Numbered from the stretch's first letter, positions 22,284-34,165 are shown. The stretch: 64,000 bases of DNA from Mimachlamys varia (GCA_947623455.1 OX392530.1:4067501-4131500), one strand, 5' to 3'. The notes: generated by a model not told the origin, from the sequence alone. Program-made: numbers and translations.

Positions 22284-25200
22284 GTAACATTGATATCAAA
22301 TTGGGTTATAAACACACAATCATATATATTGTGGTTTGATTATCATTTGTCGGATTATCTATTTCATCAATTAGTTCTTCTTCTTGGCTTTAAAACTTGC
22401 ATTCGTTCATCAAATATTATTATTGTAGCTAACACCATAATTTTGCAATTAATTGCTTGGTACCTAAAGAAAATATGAGAATACCAAAGCGTCAACAAAA
22501 CCAATTTCTTACTCACAATCGATTAAACTAGAAGTAAAATGTGAACAAAAGGAAAGATTTACATGAAGACACTCGTACATGTTTCCCGTTGCTTTTGTAA
22601 ATTTTTAGAATGAAAACAATATTGCATGCATTAATTCAAGAATCTTAAATAAAGCAATGCTTATCATTTCCAGAAACGCTTTCCCGAACAATCTGGTTGA
22701 AGCCACGCTTTCAAAGGTAAGTTGCTCATATTCTTGCAAAAGTATCCTATTATTTTGATTTATTGTTTCATTCAATGTTAGCTTTTCCACACCTTTATTG
22801 CAGAAAGTATCCTCGTGGTCGAAACAGAAAGTGGAAATTGACGTTGCATCCCTCAGTACCAATCGCTCTAAAGACGTTGCCAGGACCAACATTTCAAGTA
22901 AATATATCATTTCTATATTAAACAAGTCGTTATATTTCCTTGTCGAAGTTTATTTTCCGATATTCAAAAATTTTACGAATTGCCATATTTTATCCGTAAT
23001 AGCCAGAGTAGAAATAGGTAAATGGACTTCTATAGTACTAAATGAAAAATGTTTGACGATTCGTTTCAATAAATGCAGAGCATTGAATAAGATCCCATCG
23101 ATAACTTTGTCGGTCTCGATACGATACCTTCAAACTCTCTTAACGCTTACAACTTAAGATTTTCCCACAGTCCTACCACCTTCGAGATAACGAGGTTTGA
23201 CTATAGATCTGATACTCAATACAATGAGCATGGATACAGCAACTTAATATACTTTTACATTTCAGGTAGTTTTAAAACAGTTGAGGTCCCGACAGTTACT
23301 TCTGTTCCTGGCACCAACATGCTGGGATTAATTGTAGTGTCCATCTTCATCGGATGTGTGCTTTCCAGTATGGAGGACAAGGCCAAACCTTTAGTGGGCT
23401 TCTTTCAATGTCTTTACCAGGCAATGATGCGCTTAATCCTAATATTTATTTGGTAATATCCATGTGTGGAAATGTTAAAAAAACTTAATCAAAAGAAAAT
23501 AAGCCATATTCAATTCATACCGTATATCAGGCTTGTCCACATCTCCGATGGAAACAAAGAACTGATGGTTTATAAGCAGAGGTGTAATATAGGTGATATA
23601 CAATATTTTTGTCATTCATTTAAATTCAATGATCCCATTAAATGTGTCGCTACTTTTCATAGCCGATGATCCCTATATGTCAAACTATAACAAAGTGAGC
23701 GATGTGACGAAAATGATTATTTTGTTTTCACATACCCGGAATGTTTCGCCTATGGTAGAGATCGCATACAACTGGGAAACGCCACTCAAACAAATCAGCA
23801 ATAACTCACGCAAACAAGCTTAATTAAGTCGTCGACTGGGACAAACAAATGAAAAATTACTGAAGCCATCAAAATCAGGAACATGGTCAGACAAGAGACG
23901 AAATTGAAATAACCGGGGAGGGAACTGGATCTTAACCCTACCTGTTACCTATTTAAGCCCGATTTCATCAACATTCCATAACCGAAGGACATTCCTTGCC
24001 TTAAATCTCCAAAGAAAAATATACAGGAGTTAAGAGAAATTTCTTCATATTTTCCACATAACTTCTGTAATACCATACCATTGGATAAGATTAGATTTTT
24101 GTAGACGAATAGCTTTGAGAAGGTTTATTATTCCTATTATTAAATAATGTTTAAAATCTCCATAGGAAAGCATTACAGACGATAAGCAATGGTCCTCCAC
24201 CTGAGTTGCCTAGCAGGTACTGAAGAATAGTAGCTGCTGCCCCCACCCTATTACAGATCGTCAGGGGCGACTTGATTTGGGATCTTCTATTTTCTTTTCT
24301 TATCAGCATCAACATTTTCTTCTTAAGTCTTCCTATACATTACCACACTTTTGCTCTTTAGTTGAGGGTAAGCCCCTGTAAGGAAGTTTGTTCTGTCCCC
24401 AGGCCTGCTTGACGTTCAGCATTATGGGAGTGGAGCGATTGGTTCGCCTGTTGTTAGTTTAATGTGAACGGGGGGGGGGTGTGTGTTCTGACAGTAAACT
24501 TCAATGTGGTAGCACTTTAAATCGTCAAAAGAACCGAATTATCCCAAGAAGGATTACATGAACATATCGCAGCCTCCCAAATACACATGCAGTTTGCTTA
24601 TTAGTGTACTTACTTGTTGTAATTGACAATGATGACTCGGTTCTCATTTTGAGGATTGATGCTTACTTGGATGTGACCATGTCTTCGATGAAGCAGAAGA
24701 CGCTTACTCTTCTGGAACATCTGGTCTTATTCTCTTTTACTTTTAAGAGGATCTCCAGTTAAATCTTTCCTTAATTCCTATTTTGCCTCTAGTTTAATCG
24801 TTTTTGAATTCGGATTATGGTTTTGTTGAAGCTTTGGTATTCTCTGATTTTGTTATTCAACTTACGCACCACATGGCATACAACGGGAGGCGATCCTAAT
24901 ATGACCCTGGCTGTTAATAGGACGTTAAACAATTAAACCAAACCGAACCAAACTAATCATTTCATTCAGGTTTCTGCACTTAATTTCTGTTCTGTAATGC
25001 TCCTCCTTAGGATATTCAGTTTAGGAATTTCCTTAAGTTGATGAACGTTAGTTAAATCAATGCTAGACGCAGTGCGTATACGCTCCTATATAGGCGCAAC
25101 TTACCTGGCCTTAGTCGCACAACTATTCAAAGTACGTTCTCCTTCTCAAATTTGGGAACAACCAATCAGAAATGACGTTATATAATGTGCCGTCATAGTT

Positions 25201-28108
25201 CATTGGTGCTTATCAAATTTGAGAATGAGCGCGTACTTAAGAATGGTGGAGTGACATGACAAAAATATACATACATGTATTCGTCACATCCCTGTACCGG
25301 TAAAAATACAAATCGCTTTCCCATTGGCAGCTTGGCAAAGGAAACAGTCGGTTTTGAATAATTTGTGTAGAAAGTAAAACCTTGGAAAATCATAATAAAC
25401 ATACCCACAATTTTAATGTAAAACTTGATAATATTGCCAGTAAGATAGCACTGCTATTTGAATCGTGTATGATTGATATGAGTGCCTGCAGTCATGCTAT
25501 TTACCATTGTAATCATACGTTATAATGGTTTCCCTGATGATTATATACATTATATCTGAGAACGAAACAAAACAATATGTTGAAATCAAAAGTCTTTAAA
25601 CGTTCGTTTGTTTTCCATTGTAAAACATATCACAAAGCAATGCTTTTCCTAAATGTGTTTCCAGGTTTACTCCCGTGGGACTTATTTTCCTGATAGCCGC
25701 TGCTGTTATTCAGATAGAAAGGCCAAGTGAAACCGTCGGGGAGTTTGCTGTATTTATATCAACAGTCATATTCTGCTTTCTTCTGCATGGTTTTGGTACC
25801 GTACCGATGATGTATTATGTGGTTACCAGAAAAAATCCATATGTATTCTTAAAGAATATGTCCAAAGCGTTGCTGACGGCTTTCGGGTCCACCTCGAGGT
25901 AGGCTGAATATTTAGGTAAACATTGACATTCAAAATGATCACTCAGATGAACAAAATTTATGTATTAAAACAGCTTTTCATATTCCTGATAGTAGTAGAT
26001 GTAATTTGAAAAATATTCAGATAAATGTACAATTAAAACGTGGTGGAGTATTATTTCCACGTACTAGTAAATAATACCAAATAACGACGGGAACTACAAG
26101 GTATTACGATATAGTCCTATATAGTCAAAGATGTACACATGACATCGTATCGTAAATATCTAAAGTGTCTGCTATAACTCTGCGTCATGGTTACCTTTCC
26201 TAGTGCGGCTGCCCTCCCCTTCACAATGGACGAACTGATAATGCAGAACAAGGTTAATAGCCGTGTTGTCAATTTCATTGCTCCGATAGGAGCCACCATA
26301 AACATGGACGGTCTCGCGCTGTATATTCCGATGTTGACCATTTTTATTTCTCATCGACTTGGATTAGTGTTGGACACTGCACGCTATGTGGTTATTGGGT
26401 ATGTCAATTCGGATAGGTGGTAGGATCGAATCTAACGTACAAATGTACTTTCAACCATAGGCTGCCATACAAATGTATGGAATTCATAAACTATGTATGC
26501 CCACTCCTTATTTTATCAATGTATTACCTAAACATAAACATAATAAGTTTGATATTTGTAACATTTTAAGCAATTCAATATAGTAAAAAACTAAAATATA
26601 ATACATTAATAAAAAAATGTATTTAAAATCTAATGTAACAAAACTGCTATATACTTTTGTTAAAAATTGAAATATTATCTAAATTTGTAGCTATCTCATC
26701 AGGGTAAAATCATTTTAAAACGCTCGTCATCAAACACTGAAAATGATAGTAACATGTACACTGTATTTACATAAAAATATTTAATATCTGCAAAGCTCAC
26801 ATTTTGTATTTTAGAATATCGGCCATGGGAGTATCCGTGGGAGCGGCGGGTATTCCAGGAGCCGGACTTATGTACATGACAGTGGCTGCCATGGCAGTTG
26901 GTCTTCCTGCTGAACAAGTCCTCATCACTGCTCCGTTTGACTGGATTTTGTTAGTAATTATTCGTGTCTTAATAATTTGTCATACCATGTTTTAGGTGAT
27001 TGTTAAAGGCCCAATATACGTACCTTTCGGCAAAAAGCGAAAATCAAGCCTTATAACTTATCATATTTATATATTTAGTTAAGATTAACTGATATCAGCA
27101 ATATTCAAGATGAATTCTTTCACGGTTACCGGTACAGTAGCATTTGAAACACGCTATTTGTAAACACGCGTCCATTTCGAACCGTCTTCTACCTTCGGTT
27201 TGTTGTTGAAGTGGGCCCCACCTGAATTATTTTCAATTCTTTGGATTTTTTGTCAAGAGTTTCTTGTTAGTTACCGCTCAGGTTTACTTCGTTTTTGGCC
27301 TATTTCGCAAGGTTATCAACTGGATTTTTTTTCACAATCACGAAAATTTCCATGAAGTTACGTAAATTGGGCCTTTAAGAAAATGTCTCATCTAAAATTT
27401 ATGTTTAATAATATCAGATGATAATACCTCCTTTTTGTAGCGACTTAGTTAAAAAATAACCTTCCAATTTGCGATACTAGAAATAAGGAATACTTGCTCT
27501 AAAAGAATGCAAGTTCTTCCGTTCGGTACATTGTAGATCATAATTCTTAGAAAACTAGTTGAAAATTGTCAAACTGCAGTTATTAAATAAACTGAAAATA
27601 CATAAAGATTAATTAAAATAAATTTCATTAGTCTGAACGAAATATTTGTAAAAATGAAGCATCCATGTTTCCCTGACAAAAAAAACCTCCTGTGTATTCC
27701 ACTATTCCTGACTATTTTGATATAAAACAATAGCTACATGGCAATATCTTGAATTATTCATCTTTGAACAGATACATTGAAATGTTATATTATATTTTAC
27801 AAACACTGGAGATGTTATACCAAACCTTTAATCAACTACTCTTACATACCCGGACATCCAATCACTTTACGTTTACTTAAGCAAACAGATCTATTATTTT
27901 CTGTAAAAAAAACTTTCTTACTTTGTTTTCGAAATGCAGTGCCCATTTTCGGACAATGATCAATGTTTCGGGAGATTCACTCGGAGCCGGTATCGTCGAT
28001 CACCTGTGCTCGTCCATGTTGTCAGATGACAAAACAAAAGGGAAGAGTGCAGCAGAGGATTGCAATGATGATGCCGGGGATGTGAAAGAAGAAATCAATT
28101 TAGTTTGA
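21868..28108 (+). CDS. SLC1-family transporter gene B, complete, eight coding exons
   Basis: Sodium-coupled SLC1 (EAAT/ASCT-type) membrane transporter. Exons: 21868-22283, 22674-22716, 22804-22897, 23266-23452, 25665-25898, 26204-26398, 26815-26949, 27940-28108; all introns are GT-AG and phases join in frame, giving 490 codons plus TGA. Visible family motifs: RRNLLVLLMMLSMVIG (TM1), FPAEIMLNTLRMVSVPLVVS (TM2), RNAFPNNLVEA, GTNMLGLIVVSI (TM4), WFTPVGLIFLI (TM5), STSSAALPFT (hairpin HP1), IAPIGATINMDGLALY (TM7), SVGAAGIPGAGL (HP2), FDWIFAHFRTMINVSGDSLG (TM8). Length is normal for the family. Odd: the TM7 motif is NMDGL instead of NMDGT, and the TM8 residue equivalent to GltPh Asp394 is Ala. Exons 5-8 lie in the left palindrome arm. 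AATAAA at 28388 is a likely polyadenylation signal. Confidence 0.9.
22465..22580 (-). repeat. R1 tail fragment in SLC1 gene B intron 1
   Basis: Reverse-oriented copy (AATACCAAAGCGTCAACAAA, AAGGAAAGATTTACATG) inserted in the intron. Confidence 0.5.
22674..22716 (+). CDS. SLC1 gene B exon 2
   Basis: 43-nt exon between TTTCCAG and GTAAGT encoding the family-typical (R)NAFPNNLVEATLSK. Confidence 0.85.
22804..22897 (+). CDS. SLC1 gene B exon 3 (extracellular loop)
   Basis: Between TATTGCAG and GTAAAT. Encodes the poorly conserved extracellular loop before TM4 (KVSSWSKQKVEIDV...), phase-compatible with exons 2 and 4. Confidence 0.8.
23266..23452 (+). CDS. SLC1 gene B exon 4 (TM4-TM5)
   Basis: Between ATTTCAG and GTAATA. 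Encodes SFKTVEVPTVTSVPGTNMLG through TM4 and into TM5 (LILIFIW). This is the last exon outside the palindrome; the left arm begins about 230 bp downstream in intron 4. Confidence 0.88.
23881..24579. other. SLC1 gene B intron 4, unannotated part
   Basis: No gene recognised. It is mirrored at 59103-59800, where an accidental 107-codon frame is open; the left copy has an in-frame stop. A G run at 24470-24479 corresponds to 19 C in the right arm. Confidence 0.4.
24580..24860 (+). repeat. R1 tail fragment in SLC1 gene B intron 4
   Basis: Forward copy of the RT element tail (GAGGATTGATGCTTACTTGG, TCGATGAAGCAGAAGACGC), mirrored at 58830-59100. It is followed by a short SINE tail (ATGACCCTGGCTGTTAATAG) at about 24902. 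Confidence 0.55.
25665..25898 (+). CDS. SLC1 gene B exon 5 (TM5-HP1 start)
   Basis: Between TTTCCAG and GTAGGC. Encodes FTPVGLIFLIAAAVI, VVTRKNPYVFL and AFGSTS, the first half of the serine-rich HP1 motif. Confidence 0.9.
26204..26398 (+). CDS. SLC1 gene B exon 6 (HP1-TM7)
   Basis: Between TTTCCTAG and GTATGT. Encodes SAALPFTMDEL, IAPIGATINMDGLALY and IFISHRLGLVLD. The sodium/substrate motif NMDGT is NMDGL here, and the following ALYE/Q position is ALYI. Confidence 0.9.
26815..26949 (+). CDS. SLC1 gene B exon 7 (HP2-TM8 start)
   Basis: Between TATTTTAG and GTTAGT. Encodes GISAMGVSVGAAGIPGAGLM (hairpin HP2, the extracellular gate) and APFDWIF. This exon is deleted from the right palindrome arm. 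Confidence 0.9.
27003..27378. mobile_element. TTAA-flanked MITE, copy 2, in SLC1 gene B intron 7
   Basis: TTAAAGGCCCAATATACGTA at one end and TACGTAAATTGGGCCTTTAA at the other, with sequence otherwise matching 17381-17774. The mirrored right-arm copy is cut at 56445. Confidence 0.75.
27940..28108 (+). CDS. SLC1 gene B exon 8 (TM8 end and C-terminal tail)
   Basis: After AAATGCAG. Encodes AHFRTMINVSGDSLGAGIVD and a charged tail ending EEINLV, then TGA. The Ala at its first full codon replaces the family aspartate. Confidence 0.9.
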
Positions 28109-28749
28109 CACGGAAGTGTTTATATATGTTTATATTAACATTTGCACTGCAGCCCACTATACGAACATTACCAGCAGAAATGATTTGCATAAAAGTATGT
28201 AAGCAATGGTTCTCCAGACACAGGACGTGGTTTACTTTTGATAAAGCTTGTTCGATGTAAATCTTGTCGTTTCACTTCGAATGACAGGGAGAACGCCCCT
28301 GCGCCAAACGCTCAAATGGCTATTTTATTCAAATTGGGTTGTTCCGTCAATGACGTTTAAATGACGACGCATATATTCAACGCAGGTAATAAACTAACTA
28401 TTTGAAAAATTAAAAATGAATTTAAGCAATTGTTCTATAATAAAAGGTAAATATATGCATTGAAAGTCATTTTTCACATACAAATTTAGCATGAATCCCT
28501 AGCGGGCTGAAAGGTCAGCGGTTACATGTTGGACCATTCCTTAACAAATTGTCCAGCAAAACTGAAATATCAGCGGTCAGCGTTTACATCCATATTTAAC
28601 AATGTAAAACTGTCACCATTCATTTGGTAATATTTTCTGGATAATTCCATTTACTCTTTCCATATTCAAAAACAAAGGTAAAATGGATCACTGATACATT
28701 CCTTATTTGTTTTCAATTCATTTATAGTATGCAATAAGTTCATACCACT
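28109..28749 (+). other. 3' UTR and downstream flank of SLC1 gene B
   Basis: AATAAA at about 28388-28393 is the best polyadenylation candidate, 280 nt past the stop. The remainder is AT-rich DNA, mirrored at about 54801-55441. Confidence 0.5.
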
Positions 28750-29240
28750 AAATCGTAGGGTGAGTGCAGCATTATGAAAGCATACGTGAGATGACGTAAC
28801 ACACACATATGCTGCACCTTTTTAATTTAGTAATAGATACAGTATGCCGAAAATGTCATTAAACTGACCATACAGCTGTTTCGTCCACCTAGGACTCTTC
28901 AGTGATGCTAGGGGCCAAAAGGTGGGAATCAAAAATTTCTAAACTAATGTAGAAGCGGAAGGGTCTGGTGTGTAAAACCCCTTTAAATCATGTAAATAAA
29001 TTAGAGACTACAGAAGCGTTAACAAAATCATAATCCAAACTAAAATTGAATAAACCAGATGCAAAATATGAACAAAGGAAAGATTTACATGGAGACCCTT
29101 GTAAAAGTTCAAGATAATGAGACTAGGTGTTCCAGAAGAGTAAGCGTCTTCTGCTTCATAGACGACACATGCCGTATAAATCTTTGTCACATCCAAGTAA
29201 ACACCAAGTTCTCAAAATGAGAAACGAGTTTCATTGTCAA
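28750..29240 (-). repeat. R1 repeat and RT element tail, reverse orientation
   Basis: On the minus strand: tail block GTCTATGAAGCAGAAGACGC followed by the CCACCTTTTGGCCCCTAGCA block and TGTGTGTTACGTCATC. It continues directly from the RT C-terminus at 29271-29477, which fixes the order of the element's 3' end. Confidence 0.6.
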
Positions 29241-29480
29241 TCACAACAAGTAAACACACTAATGAGCATACTAAAAAACGTCCATCTTTATATCACTTAA
29301 CGATACAGAATATTTCTCAATGTGACAAAGATGGCGCCCATAAAACTTGCCCATAGTTCTGATCAACCTGCATCTCTCGAATCCTTGTGTTGTTTGTTTT
29401 GTTGTCAACAGTCGACACCCATCACGAACATCACGATATTTAATTAGTTTAAACTTTCTTTTATTCAGGCATTTCAAAAA
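29241..29480 (-). pseudogene. RT remnant C-terminus (Penelope-like), left arm
   Basis: Minus-strand segment encoding CRLLTTKQTTQGFERCRLIR and HIEKYSVSLSDIKMDVF, matching the C-terminal part of the RT at 2278-2880. It is separated from the rest of its RT (30690-31127) by a nested LINE fragment. Confidence 0.6.
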
Positions 29481-30689
29481 ATATATAGTTACATAATTGA
29501 ATGTACAGAATAGGAAATAGAAACAAGTGTCTCAGACACTTATGTAAATATTTCACCTTATCATAAACAGCAAATATGTTCAGGATGGACAACATATTGT
29601 TTGCCATGTAAGGACATAATATTATAATAAGAATGAATAATAAAAGTTTAAACAAGGAGAAGAAAAGGAAAAGGGGTGAACAGTTGGTGTAGAGTTTAGG
29701 TTGTTAAAACAAACAACTCGACTTAAAGTTCAAAAACATGCTTTTGAGATAAATATATTTTTAAGAAAACCTGTTTGTTTTAAGTATACAATCTTGAACA
29801 GCTAAGACGATGACCTTATTTTTTTGTAATGAAAGTGTCTGGTTCCCAAATAGTAAAATTTCTATTTAAATATCAAAAGGTAAGGAATATAAATACTGCC
29901 TTCTAATGTCGTCGTACCTGACACATTCTAAAAGAAAATGGGTAGCGTTTTCAACTTGACTGCACTGACAAAGCGGAGATCAAACAATATTTTTACTATT
30001 GTAACAGGAGAGGAAAATGCACAGCCAGACCGGGGTTTCGAACTCGGGACCTTCCGTACTCTAGACGGACCGTTAACCAATTGAGCTATCTGGTCGCCGA
30101 CGATCGACCCGGTCTAGATCCGCTGCATTCCTTCCTCCTTTAACAAAGTCGTCGACCCCAAAGACATCACGATTTACAACCCAGGTTCGGGTACCGCCTT
30201 GCTAAGTATATGCACCACTACTTGAAACAAGGTTTGGTCATAAGCACCAAATGTAACAGGGGAGGGAAAATGCACGGCCATACCGGGGTTCGAACCCCGG
30301 TCTGGCCGTGCATTTTTCCTCTCCTGTAACACAATATAAATAACTGTTTCAGGAACTACATTCCATTCGTAGACGAGCATGGTAAATTTGACCCTTTCGG
30401 GTTCCAAAAGTGTAGTGGATAGGTATTTTCCTGCTTAACTGTTGATCGAGGTAAGATTTTAAAGCAGAAACAGATGGGTTTGATCGAATGTAAGGCGGAA
30501 GTGTATTCCATTGATCTATTGTAAAGGGTAAAAACGACTTTTCTTAAAAAGCAGTTTTGCATAATATTGGAGTGATAAATGTTTGGTCCGAGTTCCTTGT
30601 ATCATATCTATGTCCCTCCGAATCTGTGTTCTGATTGATGACTAGTTATTAGATTGTTGTCACAGAAGAAGTTATGTATATATTTAAAA
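29460..30689 (-). mobile_element. 5'-truncated LINE (C-terminus plus 3' UTR) nested in the RT remnant, left arm
   Basis: On the minus strand, 30530-30340 encodes IDQWNTLPPYIRSNPSVSAL and TRKGQIYHARLRMECSS, a typical non-LTR C-terminus. After an interrupting miniature LTR element (30000-30331) the frame resumes with CQCSQVENATHFLLECVRY, a C-terminal zinc-binding-like segment, and a 3' UTR ending ATAAAAGAAAGTTTAAAC. It interrupts the Penelope-like RT, so it is younger than that element. Confidence 0.6.
30000..30331 (-). mobile_element. TRIM-like miniature LTR element with tRNA-like LTR, left arm
   Basis: Minus strand: an 80-bp palindromic 5' block (TGTTACAGGAGAGGAAAAAT ... CTGTTACA), a TT spacer, TGGTGC primer-site-like start, about 110 bp interior, purine tract AAAGGAGGAAGGAA, then a 128-bp block with A box and B box ending CTCTCCTGTTACA. 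Described more fully for the mirrored copy at 52091-52422. Confidence 0.5.
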
Positions 30690-31345
30690 TCACAGCGACA
30701 TGTAAACATGTCTCCAGGTTGGAGAGCCGGGATGTTACTATCAAGAAATGGAAAGTTCACGATCGGAAAATTGAAATCATCACGTTTATCGTATAGCTTA
30801 GTAGTAAGCTGTCAATGTTGATCGTAGTTTAAGTAGATATCGAGGTAAGCAGCTGCTGTAGTGAGTCTGTTGTGTCCTATAGAAGAGTATATACATGTAC
30901 GATCTACGTGGTCAACAAACTTCTTGTTGCTTATTTACAACATGCCTTCGATATATCTGAAAGTGAAATTAAAAGATTTGGCAAGGTTTTTGTTACCTGT
31001 CCTGATTAGCTCTTCCACAATTTCAGCCTCGTATGAAAGCAAAAACAAGTCAGCTATGAGTGGGACACAGTGTGTTCAAATCGGAATGCCAACAGTCTGC
31101 TGGAATTTCAAAGTAAGATTAAACTAGATCTGTATAATTTAAATCGGGTACTACGAAAATGTGTACTACTCAAATTAAATAACTGTGGCTATGGAGGCTC
31201 CAGCAAACCTCGGAGACTAAAAATCCACCAGCAGAGTCTGCCACCCCTGTCATTAAAGCTGACGTAACACATACATATGCTGCACCTTTTAAATTTAGTT
31301 ATATATACCGTATACCGAACAATTAAATTTAACTGCACCATACAG
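30690..31345 (-). pseudogene. RT remnant N-terminal half (Penelope-like), left arm
   Basis: Minus-strand RT fragment encoding LADLFLLSYE-like and NLAKSFNFTFRYIEGMLYIS sequence. The catalytic YIDD of the relative at 2278-2880 is YIEG here, so it is inactive even apart from the nested insertion. The upstream block (31150-31345) carries R1 sequences. Confidence 0.6.
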
Positions 31346-32039
31346 CTGTTTTGCCTTTATATGTGTATATTATTGAAAAGTGAGGAAACACTTGAAAAAG
31401 GGTGATTGAAAAAGGGGTGATTAGGTCTATAATCAAAACAAGTTTGTAAGGGTTTTTATTAAAATGTATTGAATCGATTTTTTGTATTATCACATATTTA
31501 AAAATGATCAAAGAGTTTGGTAACTTGTCAAATAACAGGTATTGCATAAAAAAATGTCCATCTGAATTGAATCTATGAAATGAAGTCTAAAATATATGCT
31601 TCTTTCTTTCTTTTTCAAATAAAAAACTTTGAAAATCCTTTGTGTTTTATTTTGTCCTTTTTTGTTCATTTATGTAACTATACATTTTGTCTATTGTCGC
31701 AACTATGCTGATCGAACTGCTTATGAAATGTAACATAGATCACACATACTGTGTCTTATATGTAATGTATATCAATAATACTTCGAGGTACTTATGTGCA
31801 GCCTTATCACAACCTAAAGGTTATCTCACAGCGTTTTATGAATTAATATACGTGGTCAAAGAGCCTTAACAAACAGCCAATAGCACAGTACAATATCCTT
31901 TGGAGCATCAGAACTAGGGCTAGAAACTTAACAATTTTTGCTAAAAAGAGTATAATAAAATAAATAACAATAAATAACAATAAAAATATCTTAAACTCAC
32001 ATAATAAAGTGCATTGCATTAAAGCTCAATTTTTAAAGT
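31346..32039. other. No recognisable feature
   Basis: AT-rich arm sequence mirrored at 50388-51081 with no supported gene. Confidence 0.4.
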
Positions 32040-32300
32040 AGTATAAAAGTTAATCTCATTTGAGTAGTGGCACGGTACATAATATACACATTTTCGTAGT
32101 ACACGATTTGAAATTATACAGAACTAGTTTAATTTTACTTCTAAATTCATAAATACGCACCTGACCCTTCTGCTTCTACATTAGTTTAGAAATTTTGGAA
32201 TCCCACCTTTTGGCCTCTAGTATCGCTGAAGAGTCCTAGGAGGACAAAACAGCTGTATGGTGCAGTTTAATTCATGTTTCAGCATACTTTACATACGGTC
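32040..32300 (+). repeat. R1 repeat fragment
   Basis: Forward copy with GAGTAGTGGCACGGTACATA and CCCACCTTTTGGCCTCTAGT, mirrored at 50127-50387. Confidence 0.55.
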
Positions 32301-32839
32301 ACAGGTTCTATATTGTCATTGAACTGTGTGTTTGACACGATACCAAGGTGAGTTACCTTTCTAACAAGGATTAATTGCATGTTGTAAATTCTTGTTCAAC
32401 AAAGGATTACAGATTGGCCTTTATAATATGTTAACAATATCATATCAATAGTGATGACAATAATTAGCAGCTTTCAAAAGAAATTTAATTGACTGTCTTG
32501 ATATTACTACATAGAATAGACCGAAACAGACTAGAAAACAATATCTATCTCACCTAGTGCTATTGAAAGATAACAATGAAAGCATTTAAACATTTGATAT
32601 AACGCTATAACTAGCTGAAATATGCCAGTCAAAAGTGCTAAAAATATAAGAAATTGAGCTGATAATTAGTTTCGCTTGGTGAATTCCGTAGCGTCTATCT
32701 TAAATTTATTTTTGACAAAATCCATTAAAATGAATTTTGCTGCGACAGGAAAGGCCAAGCTCCTATGAATGTAATGCCTAAAGCCTAACGTTCTTGTAAT
32801 AAAGCATGTAACACGACTAACGCTTATACTATGTCATAG
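32301..32839. other. Unique-looking flank of the left Ngaro-like element
   Basis: No gene. Over about 250 bp compared by eye with the mirror at 49588-50126 I found one substitution. TACTATGTCATAGTATTTAT marks the boundary with the element. Confidence 0.45.
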
Positions 32840-33238
32840 TATTTATGTTAAAATCTCCCAACCTGCTCGCTCGTGCCAACTTCAGCATTAAAGAAATAAC
32901 CAAACAAGCACTGAATGAAAATGGTCGTTTATTAAAACGACATCAATTAATCAATGTTACATCAAATGGTCAATGGATTACCACAAGGGTCAATAACCCC
33001 AAGGGCAATCCCATTTCAAAACTATCTATGTTACATAATACATATATCACTCGATTACCCGGGGGCCAATAACCCCAAGGGGAATCCACATCAAACTATC
33101 AAGGTTACATATATCACTCGATCACCCAGGGACCAATAACCCCAAGGGTGACCCCCATACAAAGAACCAGATATATAATTTGACAATTAAATGACATAAA
33201 ATTACCTATTTGGCACGAAGGTGGGGTTCAAAACCGCC
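32840..33238 (-). repeat. Split direct repeat B2 of left Ngaro-like element
   Basis: 399-bp repeat, identical in layout to B1 695 bp away. Contains three units of CAATAACCCCAAGGG at roughly 60-70 bp spacing. Confidence 0.8.
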
Positions 33239-33344
33239 TTCAAGCAAAAAAGACATATAATGCAAAAATATTAAACATTAGAGGTAACTTTTACAAAGTG
33301 CCAATACAAAAACAGCTCAATTGGAGGTGGTGGGGTGGTGGTGG

Positions 33345-33405
33345 ATTTTTCCTTCTGAGCCGTACTGTGTGCTCTGCATCATGTGTTTCTTGCTGGAGAG
33401 TGACT
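33345..33405 (-). repeat. Split direct repeat A2 of left Ngaro-like element
   Basis: TTTTTCCTTCTGAGCCGTAC...GGAGAGTGAC, matching the 5' terminal repeat A1 (43152-43213 in the right copy). Confidence 0.75.
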
Positions 33406-33534
33406 AAGGGGAAGTAACTCCGTACGATTAGTGTTCTCAATATAAAGGGGTCACTACCCCATTTACCGTACCTGTAAGATGTAATGGCACAATGTAGCAG
33501 TTTACCATAAAATATTTTATTTGCAATAAAATGT

Positions 33535-33933
33535 TATTTATGTTAAAATCTCCCAACCTGCTCGTTCGTGCCAACTTCAGCATTAAAGAAATAACCAAAC
33601 AAGCACTGAATGAAAATGGTCGTTTATTAAAACGACATCAATTAATCAATGTTACATCAAATGGTCAATGGATTACCACAAGGGTCAATAACCCCAAGGG
33701 CAATCTCATTTCAAAACTATCTATGTTACATAATACATATATCACTCGATTACCCGGGGGCCAATAACCCCAAGGGGAATCCACATCAAACTATCAAGGT
33801 TACATATATCACTCGATCACCCAGGGACCAATAACCCCAAGGGTGACCCCCATACAAAGAACCAGATATATAATTTGACAATTAAATGACATAAAATTAC
33901 CTATTTGGCACGAAGGTGGGGTTCAAAACCGCC
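33535..33933 (-). repeat. Split direct repeat B1 of left Ngaro-like element
   Basis: First copy of the B repeat after the recombinase gene. The tail towards A2 carries ATTTTATTTGCAATAAAAT. Confidence 0.8.
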
Positions 33934-34165
33934 ACAGTACATCCCTACAGGATGTACCCCCCACCCAGGTTAGGGAGATTTGGGAACTAAACGGACACAA
34001 AACCCAACCTAGCACTTCCAAGTGTTCACTTACATGAGAGTACGTAAAAGTCCTAGTACCCTGATATTTAAAGACCGTACACAACCTGCAGGTATAATAA
34101 TTGGAACATGTTCACCTCAGGCCAATAACCTGATCGGTAGAAACATACTCCAGCTAATACAATAC

